A stretch of 64,000 nucleotides of DNA from NCBI GenBank assembly GCA_026018925.1, contig JAKSZU010000011.1:8638485-8702484 (forward strand), read 5' to 3'. A model generated the notes under the pieces. That model made no database searches, was not told the origin of the DNA, and worked only from the letters and a program-made list of their open reading frames with translations. The stretch is from Tupaia tana (taxonomy: Eukaryota; Chordata; Mammalia; Scandentia; Tupaiidae). The position numbers and the translations under genes were made by a program. Shown here one piece after another: positions 42,056 through 53,384 of the stretch. Position 1 is the stretch's first letter, and each line of letters starts with the position of its first letter.

Positions 42056-42535
42056 AATGCTAGAATAATACCCAAAATGAAAAACCTGGGCGATTTCCAA
42101 AATAAACAAATAGACCTTGAAAAGAAACAGACCCTAACTCAATCATGTGTTTGACTCTTCTTTTGTATTTTCAAAAAGCTCCTTTGGGTGACCAGTGTCA
42201 GACAGACACAGGTTCTCCTGGGTTCACAATGGCAATGTTCAGGGGCCAGGGCCATGTTGCAGCCCAGGCTCACAGAGAGCAGTCCACCCTGGCTCAGGGA
42301 CCCACACCATGTGGTCACTCTGGAAGAGTGAGCGTACAAGTCTTCTTTAAATGACTCTTACCCCCAGCGAAGTTTGCCATTCCCAAAAGGGGAAACTGAA
42401 GAAAGCTTGTCGAATATGGGGACAGTATAGCAATGGGGAGTCATTGCACCAAACTTCCAAACATATTGAGGCAGAAAGTTAAGTTATAAAAGAGAAAAAA
42501 TAATTGATACACATAAAAATGGAAAGTTATCTATT
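42056..42535. other. Unassigned stretch
   Basis: No gene or repeat recognised. Confidence 0.4.
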
Positions 42536-42539
42536 GATG

Positions 42540-42700
42540 ATCATATATATATAAAGTAATGTCTTTGACTTGATTAATATTCACCATGTCCATGCTGGGA
42601 AAAACCATGCCATACACTGTGAAGATGTACAGTGATGAATTGTAAGTTAAAACAATTTAATATAAATACAAAATCATAAAATTTATTTTAATTAAAAAGG
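42540..42700 (+). mobile_element. L1 3' end, 5'-truncated
   Basis: TTTGACTTGATTAATATTCA, ATGCCATACACTGTGAAGA and TACAGTGATGAATTGTAAG match the L1 3' UTR seen at 28.05-28.15 kb. Confidence 0.65.
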
Positions 42701-42972
42701 TCTAAAATTTTGATGAGCATGACCTTACACCAAGCCCATAATTCATATATAGTATGAATCACATAAAGTGGATTTTCAAGGCTATGCCTACTTTAATCTT
42801 ATCTTTAAAACATAAAAGGAGCCAAAGACAAATTATATTGCTTTTTCTAATATACATTAAAATCAATGCATAGAAATTCACACAAACTAGTCTCTAATAT
42901 CATCATTGGTTTGTATATCAATTGAGGGACATTCTGGAAACAAGGTTTAAGAGGAGAATCCTCTGCTTGTTC

Positions 42973-43228
42973 TTTTCTCTCTGTCTATTTTTTTTAGAGG
43001 CATGTGAGCTCGCCAGTGAGAGACAGAGACAGTGAGAGGGAAAGTGAGAAATTATCCCCCAGGGGGGATGACAATGTCACAATCCCTTCTCCTTCATTCT
43101 CCTTCTGGGATCTTGGGCTCCACACATGTGTGCCTGGTGTGATTTTCAAGCCACCATGTCTGGGACTCAAACCATAGTCAACCATGTGGAAGTCCAGTGA
43201 CAACTGCTATGCCATCTGCTGGACCCCC
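42973..43228 (-). mobile_element. A-type SINE with target duplication
   Basis: TTTAGAGGCATGTGAGCTCG, AGAGACAGAGACAGTGAGAG, GGGACTCAAACCATAG, TATGCCATCTGCTGGACCC. Flanked by CCTCTGCTTGTTCT at both ends. Confidence 0.93.
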
Positions 43229-43588
43229 TCTGCTTGTTCTCATCTCAAAGATCTCATCTATACTTCCCACTCCTTGCTCCAGTTGCTCCATCTGGGGAGG
43301 TCCATGAGTATCTTTGCACAATCATAACACAGCACTGGTTAGAAGAGTTCTTCACAAGGCACTTTATCAGCCAGAGCTGTCTTCCTGCACACTTACACTT
43401 TGGGAAAGAAATGGCACGTCCATCTCTGCTTTGGAGCAGCTTGCTCAGGGTATGGAAAGCAAAGTGTATGAGCCTGCTGTGCTCTCAAATCATTCCTCTA
43501 AATCCAACTGCTAGCTTCGCATTCCCTGACTTTGCCTTTCAATATGTGCTCAAGAATGTGGAAGAAACCTGTTAAAAGAAAACCTTTC
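43229..43588. other. Unassigned stretch
   Basis: Open for 113 codons (43234-43575), with no domain recognised. Confidence 0.35.
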
Positions 43589-43589
43589 T

Positions 43590-43842
43590 GGGACCAGCAG
43601 GTGGCATAGTGGTTGGGGCTCTGGACTTCTTACCTAGTGGCTCAGAAACCATGCCAGGCATGTGTGTATTCATGCCCAGAATCCAGGAGGAGAACAGAGG
43701 CTAAGGTATTGTGGCATGATCATTGCCCCGGGGGCGGGGGGGTGATTTCTCACTTCCCTCTCATTATCTTTCTCATCTCTCTCCAACAAGCACATGTGCC
43801 AATGTGCTCTAAGGCAAAAAAAAAATTTTTTTTTAAGTAAAG
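43590..43842 (+). mobile_element. A-type SINE lacking box B
   Basis: GGGACCAGCAGGTGGCATAG head followed directly by ACCTAGTGGCTCAGAAACCA. The box B segment is deleted. Body and end present. Confidence 0.85.
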
Positions 43843-43845
43843 AAG

Positions 43846-44045
43846 GGGCCTGCAGATGGCGTGGTATAGTTAAGGGCACTGGATTTCCACATGGCAGACC
43901 ATGGTTAGAGTCCTGGATCTGGTGGCTTTCTCACTTTCTCTCTCGCTCTTTCTCTCTCTCACTCTATTCCTCTCTGGTCAAATTAGAATAAATAAATAAT
44001 TGGATAAATAAAGTTAAATAAAAAATATTCTTTTAAGAAAAGAAA
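43846..44045 (+). mobile_element. Short-type SINE
   Basis: GGGGCCTGCAGATGGCGTGG head, GGTTAGAGTCC, GTGGCTTTCTCACTTTCTC junction, ATTAGAATAAATAAATAATT tail. Confidence 0.85.
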
Positions 44046-44049
44046 AGAA

Positions 44050-44480
44050 AACCTTTAACCAAGTTATATTTAACAGAATTTATTTGAGCAAAGAATGCTT
44101 CATAAACCAGGCAGCATTTAGACCAGAAGAGATACAGAGAGCTCCATCCAGCGGTGTGAGCAACAAGTGTTTGTCGACTAAACAAAGGAGCAAAGTGGAG
44201 AAATCACCTGATTGGCTACAGCTCGGCATCTGTCTTATTTGGGCATGGTCTGATCAGTCGGTTGTCTACAACTTGTTGAAGTTTGCCCATCTGTTACAAA
44301 AATACACTCTTCAATTTGATTTTGGTTTGTTTATAGAATAAATTAGGGTACAATTTGTTGTAGAAACTCAAAGTACTGAGTACTGAGAAGTTTTAGCTTA
44401 ATGGCCTCCTGCTTACTTATTTAACAAAATTTAGGTACTTTAATCTCATTTGGTGCCATATTTTTAAACCAAGTTGAGTA
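44050..44480 (-). repeat. Possible ancient LTR-like repeat, antisense
   Basis: Words such as AACAGAATTTATTTGAGCAA and CAGGCAGCATTTAGACCAG recall a common old mammalian LTR in antisense orientation. Family not assigned. Confidence 0.35.
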
Positions 44481-45245
44481 TTAAACAACTATTTGCCAGT
44501 TAGGGAACTGGAAATACCAAGCATAGTCAAAACAGTACCTTCCATGCCATAGTTCATTGTCCAGAAGAAATATAGTATTTTAGTGTCATTTACTTGTTGT
44601 CGCATCTCAATTACAAAATAGTATAAGAACATAAAAGCAAGAGAAACTATATGGTTGGGGGACACAGGTAGATACATCAGGAGAACCCTTCCCTGTCTCT
44701 GATCTGTCCATCCTCACAGCGGTCAGGGGCCACATGACCCTGGCCTCAGGGGTCAAAGAGTAGGAGGATCCATTACTCTAGAGGACTCTTCCACAACACA
44801 GCGGACAATCCATGAATTGAATGAACAAAGTGACAAAGATGTCACCAGAGATGGTAAAACTGAAGCTAAAAAGCTGCAACGTAGAGAAGGACCCAAGAGA
44901 AGCTAGCTTTCAACTTCTTGCTTAGAGTTACCAGGAATCCTGGCTATTGCAACAACTCCTATGCTTAGATGGGGTTCAGGACAGGCTATTCCAAAATATT
45001 TTAAGTGGAAGGATTTGAGACAAATACAACAAAATCTTGGACCTTCTTTTCTGAAGTAGATGATTAAAACCTAAGAGGCATTTTCTAACCTTTTCCTGAG
45101 GAAGGTCTTAAGACCGTCACGTGGAATGCACCCTCCCTCTACCAAGAAAAAATGAGTAGCCTTGTCTCTGAAGACACAGAAACATCTAGAAGAATCTAGA
45201 CACAAAGTCTTGCCATGTGTGCACCAGGTTTTTACTACTAGAACA
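44481..45245. other. Unassigned stretch
   Basis: No gene or repeat recognised. Confidence 0.4.
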
Positions 45246-45247
45246 TA

Positions 45248-45495
45248 CTTTTTTTTAAAGAGATTTTTGCTATAGAGCACGTGTGCTCACCAGAGAAGTG
45301 AGAGACAGAAAGAGAGAAATCACCTGTTGGGGGTATGGCCACACCACAATCCCTTCTCCATTCTCCTCTCAGGATCTTGGGCACATACACACATGCACCC
45401 AGCATGAGTTTTAAACTGCCAAGTCCAGGACTCGAACCATTATTGACTACATGGGCATGCCAGTGATGTAAGCATTACATCATCCATGGATCCTT
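45248..45495 (-). mobile_element. A-type SINE
   Basis: AGAGATTTTTGCTATAGAGC, GGCCACACCACAATCCC, AGGACTCGAACCATTATTGA, final CATCCATGGATCCT. Confidence 0.88.
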
Positions 45496-45693
45496 AGGAC
45501 TTATTTTCATGGTCATACTTCTCCACTACTATCTATTTCTTCAACAATCCTAGCAAGAAAATCTACAGGTTTACCCATTTCTTTGCATCTTCTTTTCCTT
45601 ATAAAGGCATCTGTGTCATATAAAACTTAGATAAATAAATTTGTGTGTATATCTCTTTTGTTTGTTTTCTTGTTAATCTGTGTTTTGTTTTAT

Positions 45694-45930
45694 GGGCCCC
45701 AGCTGGGAAGACTGGAAGCCACATGGGAGGCCCAGGCTCAGTCCCTGGGCTAATCTGAACGTGCTGGGTCTGGTAGTTGTGGTCCTAGCTAATTGGAATA
45801 CTGGCAGAAGGATCATGACACTATAAGACCCTGACAAAAATACTGCATTCTCTCTGTCTTCCTCTTTGTCTCTCTTTCCTCCTGTTTCCCTCACCCCCTC
45901 TGTCTACCATAAAGAAAGAAATACTTAAAT
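45694..45930 (+). mobile_element. Composite SINE: tRNA-like head, 7SL/Alu-like body, CT-rich end
   Basis: Head to about 45760 includes CCACATGGGAGGCCCAGG. 45770-45840 reads CTGGTAGTTGTGGTCCTAGC, then GGCAGAAGGATCATGAC and AAGACCCTGACAAAAA, the order of the Alu/7SL right half. A CT-rich segment like that of the tRNA SINEs follows. Chimaeric tRNA/7SL SINEs are known from tree shrews. Confidence 0.6.
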
Positions 45931-45961
45931 GTACTCAATGGTGCCTTTGGACAGTTTTTTA

Positions 45962-46195
45962 AAAAGTTTATCTATTTATTTCTTCCACAAGACAGAGAGA
46001 CAGAATACGGGAAAGGCAGAAACAGTGAGAGCCAGGCATCCCCATCAGGGTCCCTAGGCCACGATCCCATCTGTAGTCTTGATTGGCCCTAATCACAGGC
46101 ACATGCGAGTACTCAATATGCTCAGGAAAGTCCCAGGGCATGTACCCAGGACTTTCCAGTTTCATCACCACTGTGTCGCTACCTGGCCCATGACC
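45962..46195 (-). mobile_element. Old divergent tRNA-derived SINE
   Basis: T-rich start, ACAAGACAGAGAGACAGAAT, ACGATCCCATCTGTAGTC, CATGTACCCAGGACTTTCC, ending TGTCGCTACCTGGCCC. Confidence 0.6.
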
Positions 46196-47480
46196 TGGTT
46201 TTATACATACAATTTACATTTAATCACCGTACATCTTTATAGTGTACAAGTAGCTTTTTCCAGCATGAATACAGTGTATATCAGTTAAGACAAGACATTT
46301 TCATTCATACTATCATCAGAAAATAACTCTTCATTTTGCTGTCAATTAAACGTATTTTCCCCTGCTCCCCGCCCTCCCCCAACTATTCACCCTCTATGAC
46401 CTCCAACCTTACTATTTCTAGTATCCACACGTGCCCTCTCTGCTGTTATTCCTTCCTGCCTTTCAGATTTTACTATAGAGGGCAGATCATCAGTATAGAT
46501 TGCATGGGGACATGCAAAGTCCGTCTTTCATAGTCTGGCTTGCTTCACTTAGTATTAAATATTCCATATTTGTCCACTTTGTATCAAATGTCAGGGTCTC
46601 ATTGTTTTTCATGGCTGAGTAGTATTCCATACAATAGACATGCCACATTTTTTCAATCCATTAGTCTATTTTTGGACATTTGAGTTGATAACATGTCCTA
46701 ACAATTATAAATAATGCTGCAATAAACATGAATGTGCAAATATTTTTCCAACTGAGGATTTTGCTAGCCTCTGAGTAAATACCTATAAGTAGAATTACTG
46801 GGTTATATGGTAGTTCTATTTGTAGGTTTCTGAGGAACCTCTATATTGTTCTCCAAAGTGGTTGCATTAATTTACATTCCCACCAATAGTGTAGGAGAGT
46901 TCCCTTTTTACTGCAACCTTGCCAACACTTATCATTCTTTAATTTTTTTAAATTAGTTTATTTATTCATTCATTCCTTCATTATTTTTTTTTAATTTGAC
47001 CAGAGAGAGAGAGGAAAGTGAGAAAGCAAGCCACCAGGTCCAGGACTTGAACCGTGGTCGGCCATGTGGGAGTGTCCAGCACCTTAACTATCACGCCACC
47101 TGCTGGTCCCTCATTCTTTAATTGTTTAACTTAGCTATTCTGACTGGGGTTAAGTGGTATCTCATTGTGTTTTTGATTTGCATTTTCCTTATGATAAAAG
47201 ATGTTGACCATCTTTTCATATCTTTTTGGCCATTCCTATGTCCACCTTGGAAAGTTGTCTGTTCAGCTTATTTTCCCTTCTTTTAATTGGATTGATTTTC
47301 TGGAAGGGTAAACTTGAGTTCCCCATATATCCTGGTTATCAGTCCCTTACCTGAGCTATAGTTTGCAAATATATTCTCCCACTCTGAGGGTTGCCTCCTC
47401 ACTCAAAGTTTTCACTTTGCAGAAGCTATTTAGCCTAATGTAGTCCCCTTTGTCAAGTTTAGCACAAGCTGGTTTTTAAT
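46196..47480 (-). mobile_element. L1 fragment (3' UTR and ORF2 C-terminus), split by a SINE
   Basis: 3' UTR from 46196, then CATGGCTGAGTAGTATTCCA (complement of the ORF2 end), ATTCCCACCAATAGTGTAGG and further words to about 47480. A short-type SINE sits at 46965-47112. Confidence 0.85.
46965..47112 (-). mobile_element. Short-type SINE nested in L1
   Basis: AATTTGACCAGAGAGAGAGA, AGGACTTGAACCGTGGTCGG, TATCACGCCACCTGCTGGTCCC. Flanks TCATTCTTTAATT on both sides. Confidence 0.93.
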
Positions 47481-47495
47481 AATGGTTTAGGGCTT

Positions 47496-47690
47496 GGGGC
47501 CAGCAGATAATGTGATGGTTCAGGCATTGGACTCCCACATGGCTGACCACAGTTTGAATCCTAGACCTGGTTGCTTGTTTTCTCACTTCCCCCATAACCC
47601 CTGTGTCTGTCTCTCTCTCTGGTAAGTGCATAGGCCCTATGGCAAAATGTTAAATAATAATAATAAATTAAATTAAATTAATATATTTTT
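47496..47690 (+). mobile_element. Short-type SINE
   Basis: GGGGCCAGCAGATAATGTGA head, GTTTGAATCC box B, GGTTGCTTGTTTTCTCAC junction, AAATTAAATTAATATATTTT tail. Confidence 0.88.
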
Positions 47691-47697
47691 AAAATGC

Positions 47698-47894
47698 TTT
47701 ATAGTCAGCCTCATAGTGAGGCAGTTTGATGCTTTGCATGAAAAGCTAGATCCCATATGACTGACCACAGTCTGAATTTCAGCCCCAATAGCTTGAAAAA
47801 CATGCCAGGCATGTGTGTATATGTACCCCAAATCCTGACATGAAGAATAAAGGACAGTGGTGTGAGTATGCCCCATTGATGGAAGTGCTCTCTC

Positions 47895-47940
<46 letters not shown>

Positions 47941-47985
47941 GTGAGCACACACACTCTCTGGCAGTTAAAAAAGAAAAGGAGAAAA
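47698..47985 (+). mobile_element. B-type SINE
   Basis: AGTCAGCCTCATAGTGAGGC head, GTCTGAATTTC in place of box B, AAAAACATGCCAGGCATGTG, (CT)n at 47888-47938, CACTCTCTGGCAGTTAAAAA end. Confidence 0.85.
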
Positions 47986-48416
47986 AGTTTAAGCACTAAA
48001 ACTTTGCCTTACTGGTAAGGCAGAAGGGAAGGCTGGTATATGCTAGAACTGAAAATTCCCTCCAACTGAGATTGAATTTTCAACAAATCAACTAGTTTAT
48101 AGGAAATTAGCTTTAGGTGGGTTACTCTTATATCTAGCCTGGGCTTATTTTTACTTCACGTTCAGGCATATCTAAGCACCTCTAAAATAATCAGGGGGGT
48201 TTCTGGCCAGAAATCTATTTTTACAATGGCTGCAGGCCCAGGCAGAGCTGAACAGAGGGGAAAGGTCTAGGAGGCAGTTGAATCTGATGAGGACTTCACA
48301 ACGGGAGGAACTGTTGTGCACACAGCAGGTGACAGTTTGCAGCCCAGACCTCTGGATTCATGTCTGGTTTTCAAAGACAGAGAGACTAAACTTCCCAATT
48401 TCTGGGTTTTGCTTTT
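47986..48416. other. Unassigned stretch
   Basis: No gene or repeat recognised. Confidence 0.4.
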
Positions 48417-48417
48417 C

Positions 48418-48660
48418 ATTTTTAATTGCCAAAAGGAGTATGTACTTGCCAGAGAGAGGGGAAGAGAGAAAGAGAGAAACTCCCCTCCAGTGAGATGTGG
48501 TCCCGTCACAATCGCTTCTCTGTTTCTCCATCCTGTCAGGTTTGGGAGCAAGTACACACAAGTGCCTGGTGTATTTATCAAGCCCCCGAGACTGAGATTC
48601 ACAAAGTGATCAGCCACGTGGGATCCAGCTCCCTTAACCTCTAGGTGATGGAGCTGAGTC
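48418..48660 (-). mobile_element. B-type SINE
   Basis: TTTTTAATTGCCAAAAGGAG, CTCTGTTTCTCCATCCTGTC (B-type body complement), CACGTGGGATCCAGCTCCC, TTAACCTCTAGG head complement. Confidence 0.85.
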
Positions 48661-48745
48661 CCCAGCTCTGCTATGACTGAAAGCTCCCAGCACTCTGGTG
48701 GGGAGGCACTGTTCAGTCACCTATCTAGTAAAAAGAAGGTGTCAT

Positions 48746-49020
48746 GGGGCCAGCAGATGGCATAATGGTTGCGTTACTGGGCTCCCTCGTAATCGACTAT
48801 GGTTCGAGTCCCGAACCTGGCAAATTAGAAGTTACACCAAGTGCATGTGTGTGCCCAAGATCCTGAGAGGAGAATGAAGAAGGGATTGCAGTATGGCCAT
48901 CTCCCCAGGGGGTAATTTCTTGCTTTCTGTCTCCCTGTCTCTCTCTGGTGAGTGCACACACCCTATAGCAAAAATCTCTCTCTCTAAAAAAGAGAGAGAG
49001 AGAGAAAGAAAGAAAGAGTG
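48746..49020 (+). mobile_element. A-type SINE
   Basis: GGGGCCAGCAGATGGCATAA head, box B GGTTCGAGTCC intact, GAGAGGAGAATGAAGAAG, ACACCCTATAGCAAAAATC, then an (AG)n tail. Confidence 0.9.
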
Positions 49021-49242
49021 TCACGGAGGGAGAAGGGCATTCCTCCACTTCAGCTCTCTGCCCTCCACCCTGAGCCTGGGGTTCAGGTATGGCAGCAGCC
49101 CCGCAGTATATGAAACACCTCGTTGAGGATGCAGGCATGGGAAAGTCCCAGAGCAGCACAGGAAGGAGACGTTCAGGGCTGTGGGTACCTCCTTAGGCTA
49201 CCGTTGCCCTCCCAAGTACGGCCAAGTCTCAGATATAAGCAG

Positions 49243-50150
49243 TGTGGAGACCCCCAGGAATAACTCCAAGTGCTGCAGTGGGGGCAACACCCAGCACACA
49301 GAGGCTATGAATTCGCTGATAACGACCAATCAACTGCGAGACAAATAGCATATGAAAAGAAGGATGAAAAAACCCTTGCCTAAGCCAAACCTGATAGCCC
49401 ACTTACTTCAAGCCAAATGATGTATGGTCAAATTCTCATGCAACAAGAAAGTGTGAATAGTCTTTTAGAGTTTTGCTAGGTTTTTTTCCTTTGTTAATAA
49501 ATTGCTTCTTTGATAAGATGTGTAGAATTCAAGTCAATAAACTAATTGGATAGAGTCCCAATAAAAGAAAACTTCTCAGACTTCTGCAAAACAAACATTT
49601 GGTGCTGATCGTTAGCGATAAAGACCACACTATTCCTGCAAGGAATTGCCTTACTTCTCCTCTCCACTGTGTCCTCATAAAATGGGTGGTCCAGTGTGAC
49701 TGCCAAGTCTCTGCTTGACCAAACTGTAGTCAGGCTCTAGAAACATCTCCTAGGCCCCTCTGGGCTCCGCCTTGTAAATCCAGTTGGAACAAAGAACACT
49801 GCTAAGTCGGTTTAGCAAGAGTCCCCCATCCTCGGAATTTGCTCAGGGTCTTTGTCCTCCACCATCCACAGGTGCTATCTGGTCACCCTGGCTGTCTTGA
49901 GCAGGAATCCTGGTAGGTCACTTTCACAAAACAGGTATTTCCTTCATGGAATTTTCCGTCCACTAACACTCACCCTGCTCCTTGGCTATAAAATCCCACT
50001 TTCCCGTTTGTATTGGAGTTGAGTCCAATCTTTCTCCCCCACTGCAAGGCCTTGTTGTAGTGATTTCTATCTGCTGGGATGGCCCAGAATAAAATCCTCT
50101 TTACTGTGCTCGAACAAGTGTTATTGGACTGTTTTTTTTTTTTCCTTAAC
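49243..50150 (+). mobile_element. Probable solo LTR of an older retrovirus
   Basis: Begins near TGTGGAGAC. Has TATAAAA at 49987-49993 and AATAAA at 50088-50093 about 100 bp on, then GTGTTATTGGACTG and a T-rich end. This TATA to poly(A) spacing is typical of gammaretrovirus-like LTRs. No internal region or second LTR is seen. The right boundary is uncertain. Confidence 0.6.
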
Positions 50151-50885
50151 GAGTGTCATGGTGAAGAGCAAGGCTCCAGAGACATGTGGGAGAGGTGAGA
50201 ATCCCTTTTCTGTGAAGTGAACTGTAAGGTTCTTGTCTTCAGTTACTCACTTGTAAAACGGAGGTAAAAAATACTACCTTCAGCAAAGAGTTGCTGAGAG
50301 GAGTAAATGAATTAGTATCAGTACAGTCCTTAAAACAGCAGAGTGCCTGGAGCACAGCGGATGCTCAGTAAATCTTGTCAAATCATTGACATCACAGGAA
50401 CTCAGAACTGATAAGTATTTTAGGAGCAATCTCGCCCCTTTAACAACGGAGGAATCTAAATTTCAAAGAACTGTTCGGAGCCAGAGCCTGGACATCAAAT
50501 CAGGTTTCCTTTCATGCTTAACTGAGAATCTCTGACACAAAGTATACTTGTAAAGCAGAAAGCAAGAGTTGTTTATCCTATGGGTACTTTAAAGGCCGTC
50601 TTGAAAGAATTCTTTGGCAAAGTGGTTTAAAATGCTATTCCCTAAGGAAACCAGAAACGGACCAATCTCTCCACCAGATCTACAGTACATCAGGGAGCGG
50701 CTTCGGAATCAGAATGTGGGGGATTTGTTGGTCTCTCAGTGTTACAATCCCTTAGAGGGTGTACCTACAGACAAGCGAAGTCCAACCTGAGTCGTCCCAA
50801 AAGGCCTCATGGCCTGATCAGAGTTAGGATTCCGGACTTTCTCAGAGTCCCAGAAAGATCTCTTTCTTCAAAGTAAGGTTATATC
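50151..50885. other. Unassigned stretch with a MIR-like piece
   Basis: 50230-50375 (CACTTGTAAAACGGAGG, GAGTGCCTGGAGCACAGC, GATGCTCAGTAAA) follows MIR. The rest is unrecognised. Confidence 0.55.
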
Positions 50886-50949
50886 AAAAAAAAAAGAAAA
50901 AAAAAAAAAAAAAAAAAAAAAAAGCCAGCCCAGCCTCTGTGGCGTAGTG
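50886..50949. repeat. Poly(A) run joined to a SINE head fragment
   Basis: About 35 A residues, then CAGCCTCTGTGGCGTAGTGG, only the first part of a SINE head, with nothing after it. Confidence 0.7.
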
Positions 50950-51171
50950 GAAAACTCTGTTTTGTTTTGTTATTTTTCCCCCTTGGGTTTGTTGAAGGAA
51001 GGATAGCTTTGTCAAACGTGACTGGACCAAAGAGTGGGAGCTAATGGTAACAAACTGAGGGGAAAAGCCCAGCAAGGCCTGTCTGATCAGGCCCCTCTGG
51101 GCCTTTCTGTGTAATGTTTCTAGTTCCTGGTATAAACAAGATCCCTCAGAATGAAGATTTTTAAAATATAT

Positions 51172-51680
51172 ATATTACATTTCAGGGGCGTAAAAACTAT
51201 TGTAATTTATGATTTACATGCAATCATTACACATCTTTGTAGAGTACCGAATGGTCTTTAAAAGCATGTATATAGTGTATGATAAACAAATGGAGGATAT
51301 AAACATATTCACCACCTTCAACATTTCACTTTATATTATGCTGTGAACATTCATAATATACTTCACTGGTTATTCCGGAAGTGTGTAATGAATTATCTAT
51401 GATTTTCTTTTAAGAGAGATTTTTGCTATAGGATGTGTGCGCCTGATGGAGAGACAGAGAGTCAGAAGGTGAGAAATCACCCCCCACCCCAGGGAGGATA
51501 GTCACACTGCCATCTTTTCTCCTCCGTTACACACACACACCTAGCGTGAGTTTTAAGCCACCAGGTCCAAAACTCAAACCTTGGTCAACTATGTGGGAGG
51601 ACCACAACATAACCATTATGCCATCTGCTGGTCCCAGTCTATGATGTTCTTTATTGTGAAATACAGTCCTAAAGAAAAAC
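51172..51680 (-). mobile_element. L1 3' end, split by a SINE
   Basis: TTACATGCAATCATTACACA and TGTATATAGTGTATGATAAA match the antisense 3' UTR at 46.2 kb. TCTATGATG... resumes after the SINE. Confidence 0.65.
51403..51637 (-). mobile_element. A-type SINE nested in L1 3' UTR
   Basis: AGAGATTTTTGCTATAGGAT, AAAACTCAAACCTTGGTC, TTATGCCATCTGCTGGTCCC. Flanked by TCTATGAT on both sides. Confidence 0.88.
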
Positions 51681-52249
51681 AAAATAAATTGATTAGAAAT
51701 CAGACAACAAAACATCTCATAAATTAAGGAGATGGATTTTTGAAAACAAAGATAATCTTAACATAGCCAGTGAAAGACTTTGTAATTTCTATGCAGAGGA
51801 CTGTGGGAGGTAGGAATTTATAATCTGAAAAGATCTATGATATAATTATTCCAATTAGAGATAGGTAAAAATGTATGTAACAGTAACTCATTAGGAAGAG
51901 ACAGAAAAAGAAAACTTACTCACTCACTGTGAGTTCTTGTAAGACCACCATATTGTACTATGCATAAAGATATAAGTCCTCAAAAAAAAAAAAAATCAGA
52001 AAGAGATGTTTAAAAGCCAAGACATGGTAAAGTCAGTAATTTGGTGATTTATAGGCTTTATAGTGTTCTTGGTTTTAGCCTTCTTTAAATTCATTCCACA
52101 GAAAAACTCACCTACTTGTAACATGTTAATCTTTTTCTCTCTTATCTAGTATTATACAATAAGTAATTGTTATAAATATATAAATTGAAACCTGTGGAGA
52201 AAACTGTCTATCAATTAACTGGTGAATTTGTACTTAAACTTGGTTGTGT
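51681..52249. other. Unassigned AT-rich stretch
   Basis: No gene or repeat recognised. Confidence 0.4.
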
Positions 52250-52592
52250 GTAGAATAGTTGAATCTACGTTTTTAGCCTTTTTGTTGGGAAATTTAATCT
52301 TGACCTTCAAAGTTATTGATATGTGTGGATTTCTCCTTTTTTTCTAGTTGTTTTGTCTTCTCTTACTTCTATTTATTTCCTTTTAATTTTCCTGACATAG
52401 TATTCCCTTAAGTATTTCCTGAAGTGCTGGTTTAGTTTTGGTGAATTATTTCAGCATTTGTTTATCTAGGCATGATTTTATTTCTCCTCGCCACTTGAAA
52501 GATAATTTTACTGGGTATATTACTCTTGTCAGAAATTGTTTTCTTTCAGCATTTTAAATATGTCTTCCATTGTTTTCTTGCCTGCATTGTTT
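52250..52592 (-). repeat. Old L1-like fragment, antisense
   Basis: AGTATTCCCTTAAGTATTTC, CTTTCAGCATTTTAAATATG and CATTGTTTTCTTGCCTGCAT resemble a common antisense L1 region. By eye only. Confidence 0.45.
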
Positions 52593-52763
52593 CAGGGCAA
52601 ATGGCCACACCACAATCTCTTTTCCTCCATTCTTCTCTTGGGATTTTGAGCACGCACACACATGAGCCTGGCATGTTTCTCAAGCCACTGGGTCCAAGAC
52701 TTGAACCGTATAATCAGCTATGTGTAATCCAATGCCTTAAGCACCATACCAACTGCTAGCCCT
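52593..52763 (-). mobile_element. Partial A-type SINE (head half)
   Basis: GGCCACACCACAATCTCTTT, AAGACTTGAACCGTATAATC, CATACCAACTGCTAGCCC. The tail half is missing. Confidence 0.8.
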
Positions 52764-52867
52764 GGAATGAAGGTCTTATGACCTACCATTGTCAAAATAA
52801 GTCCAAGAATTTCTTCATGGTTAGTTCCTACACACCAAAGGCAAGGAAATGTCAAAGTCTTCAGAGG

Positions 52868-52990
52868 GATCTTCAAAGGGTCAAGGAAAAATGCATATTA
52901 AAAAAAAAACTATGTACGAATTTCAAAATATTTTGTAATAAAATGAACTCATACTTTACCTTCTTTCTTCCATGAACTTTTCAAAGTCCT
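52868..52990. mobile_element. 130-bp palindromic MITE-like element
   Basis: GATCTTCAAAGGGTCAAGG left, AATAAAATGAACTCATAC interior, TTCCATGAACTTTTCAAAG right. Confidence 0.6.
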
Positions 52991-53384
52991 TCATATTTCT
53001 AGGTCTTATGATGGCTTTGGTTTAGAGAAAAGTTCTAGTTTCTATGCCCACCTTAGGGAAGAGTAATTCCAGTCTCTTTGGTTTGTTTTGGCGGAGAAAA
53101 GGGAGCAGTTGAAAGGAGGGCAGGGAAGGATCTGAAGGGCCTTACTTCCGAGCCCCGTTAAACCTCTACAGTTCAAAGTACCCAGCATGCCAAGGTGATG
53201 TGCTTTGGAGCATCATGCTCTGAGATCCAACAACCACATGGGCGATCCTAGACACGGTCTAGTAACCGTGTCTCCTAACATGTGACCTGCGGAAATCACT
53301 GAACACTTCTGGGTATTTAGTTCACTACCTCTAAACACAATGTATTGCATATTGTTTATATGCTATAAATAAATTAGATTTTTA
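52991..53384. other. Unassigned stretch
   Basis: No gene or repeat recognised. Confidence 0.4.

Noticed and set aside
48797..49159. 120-codon minus-strand frame
   Set aside because: Covers an antisense SINE and its (AG)n tail. No independent support.
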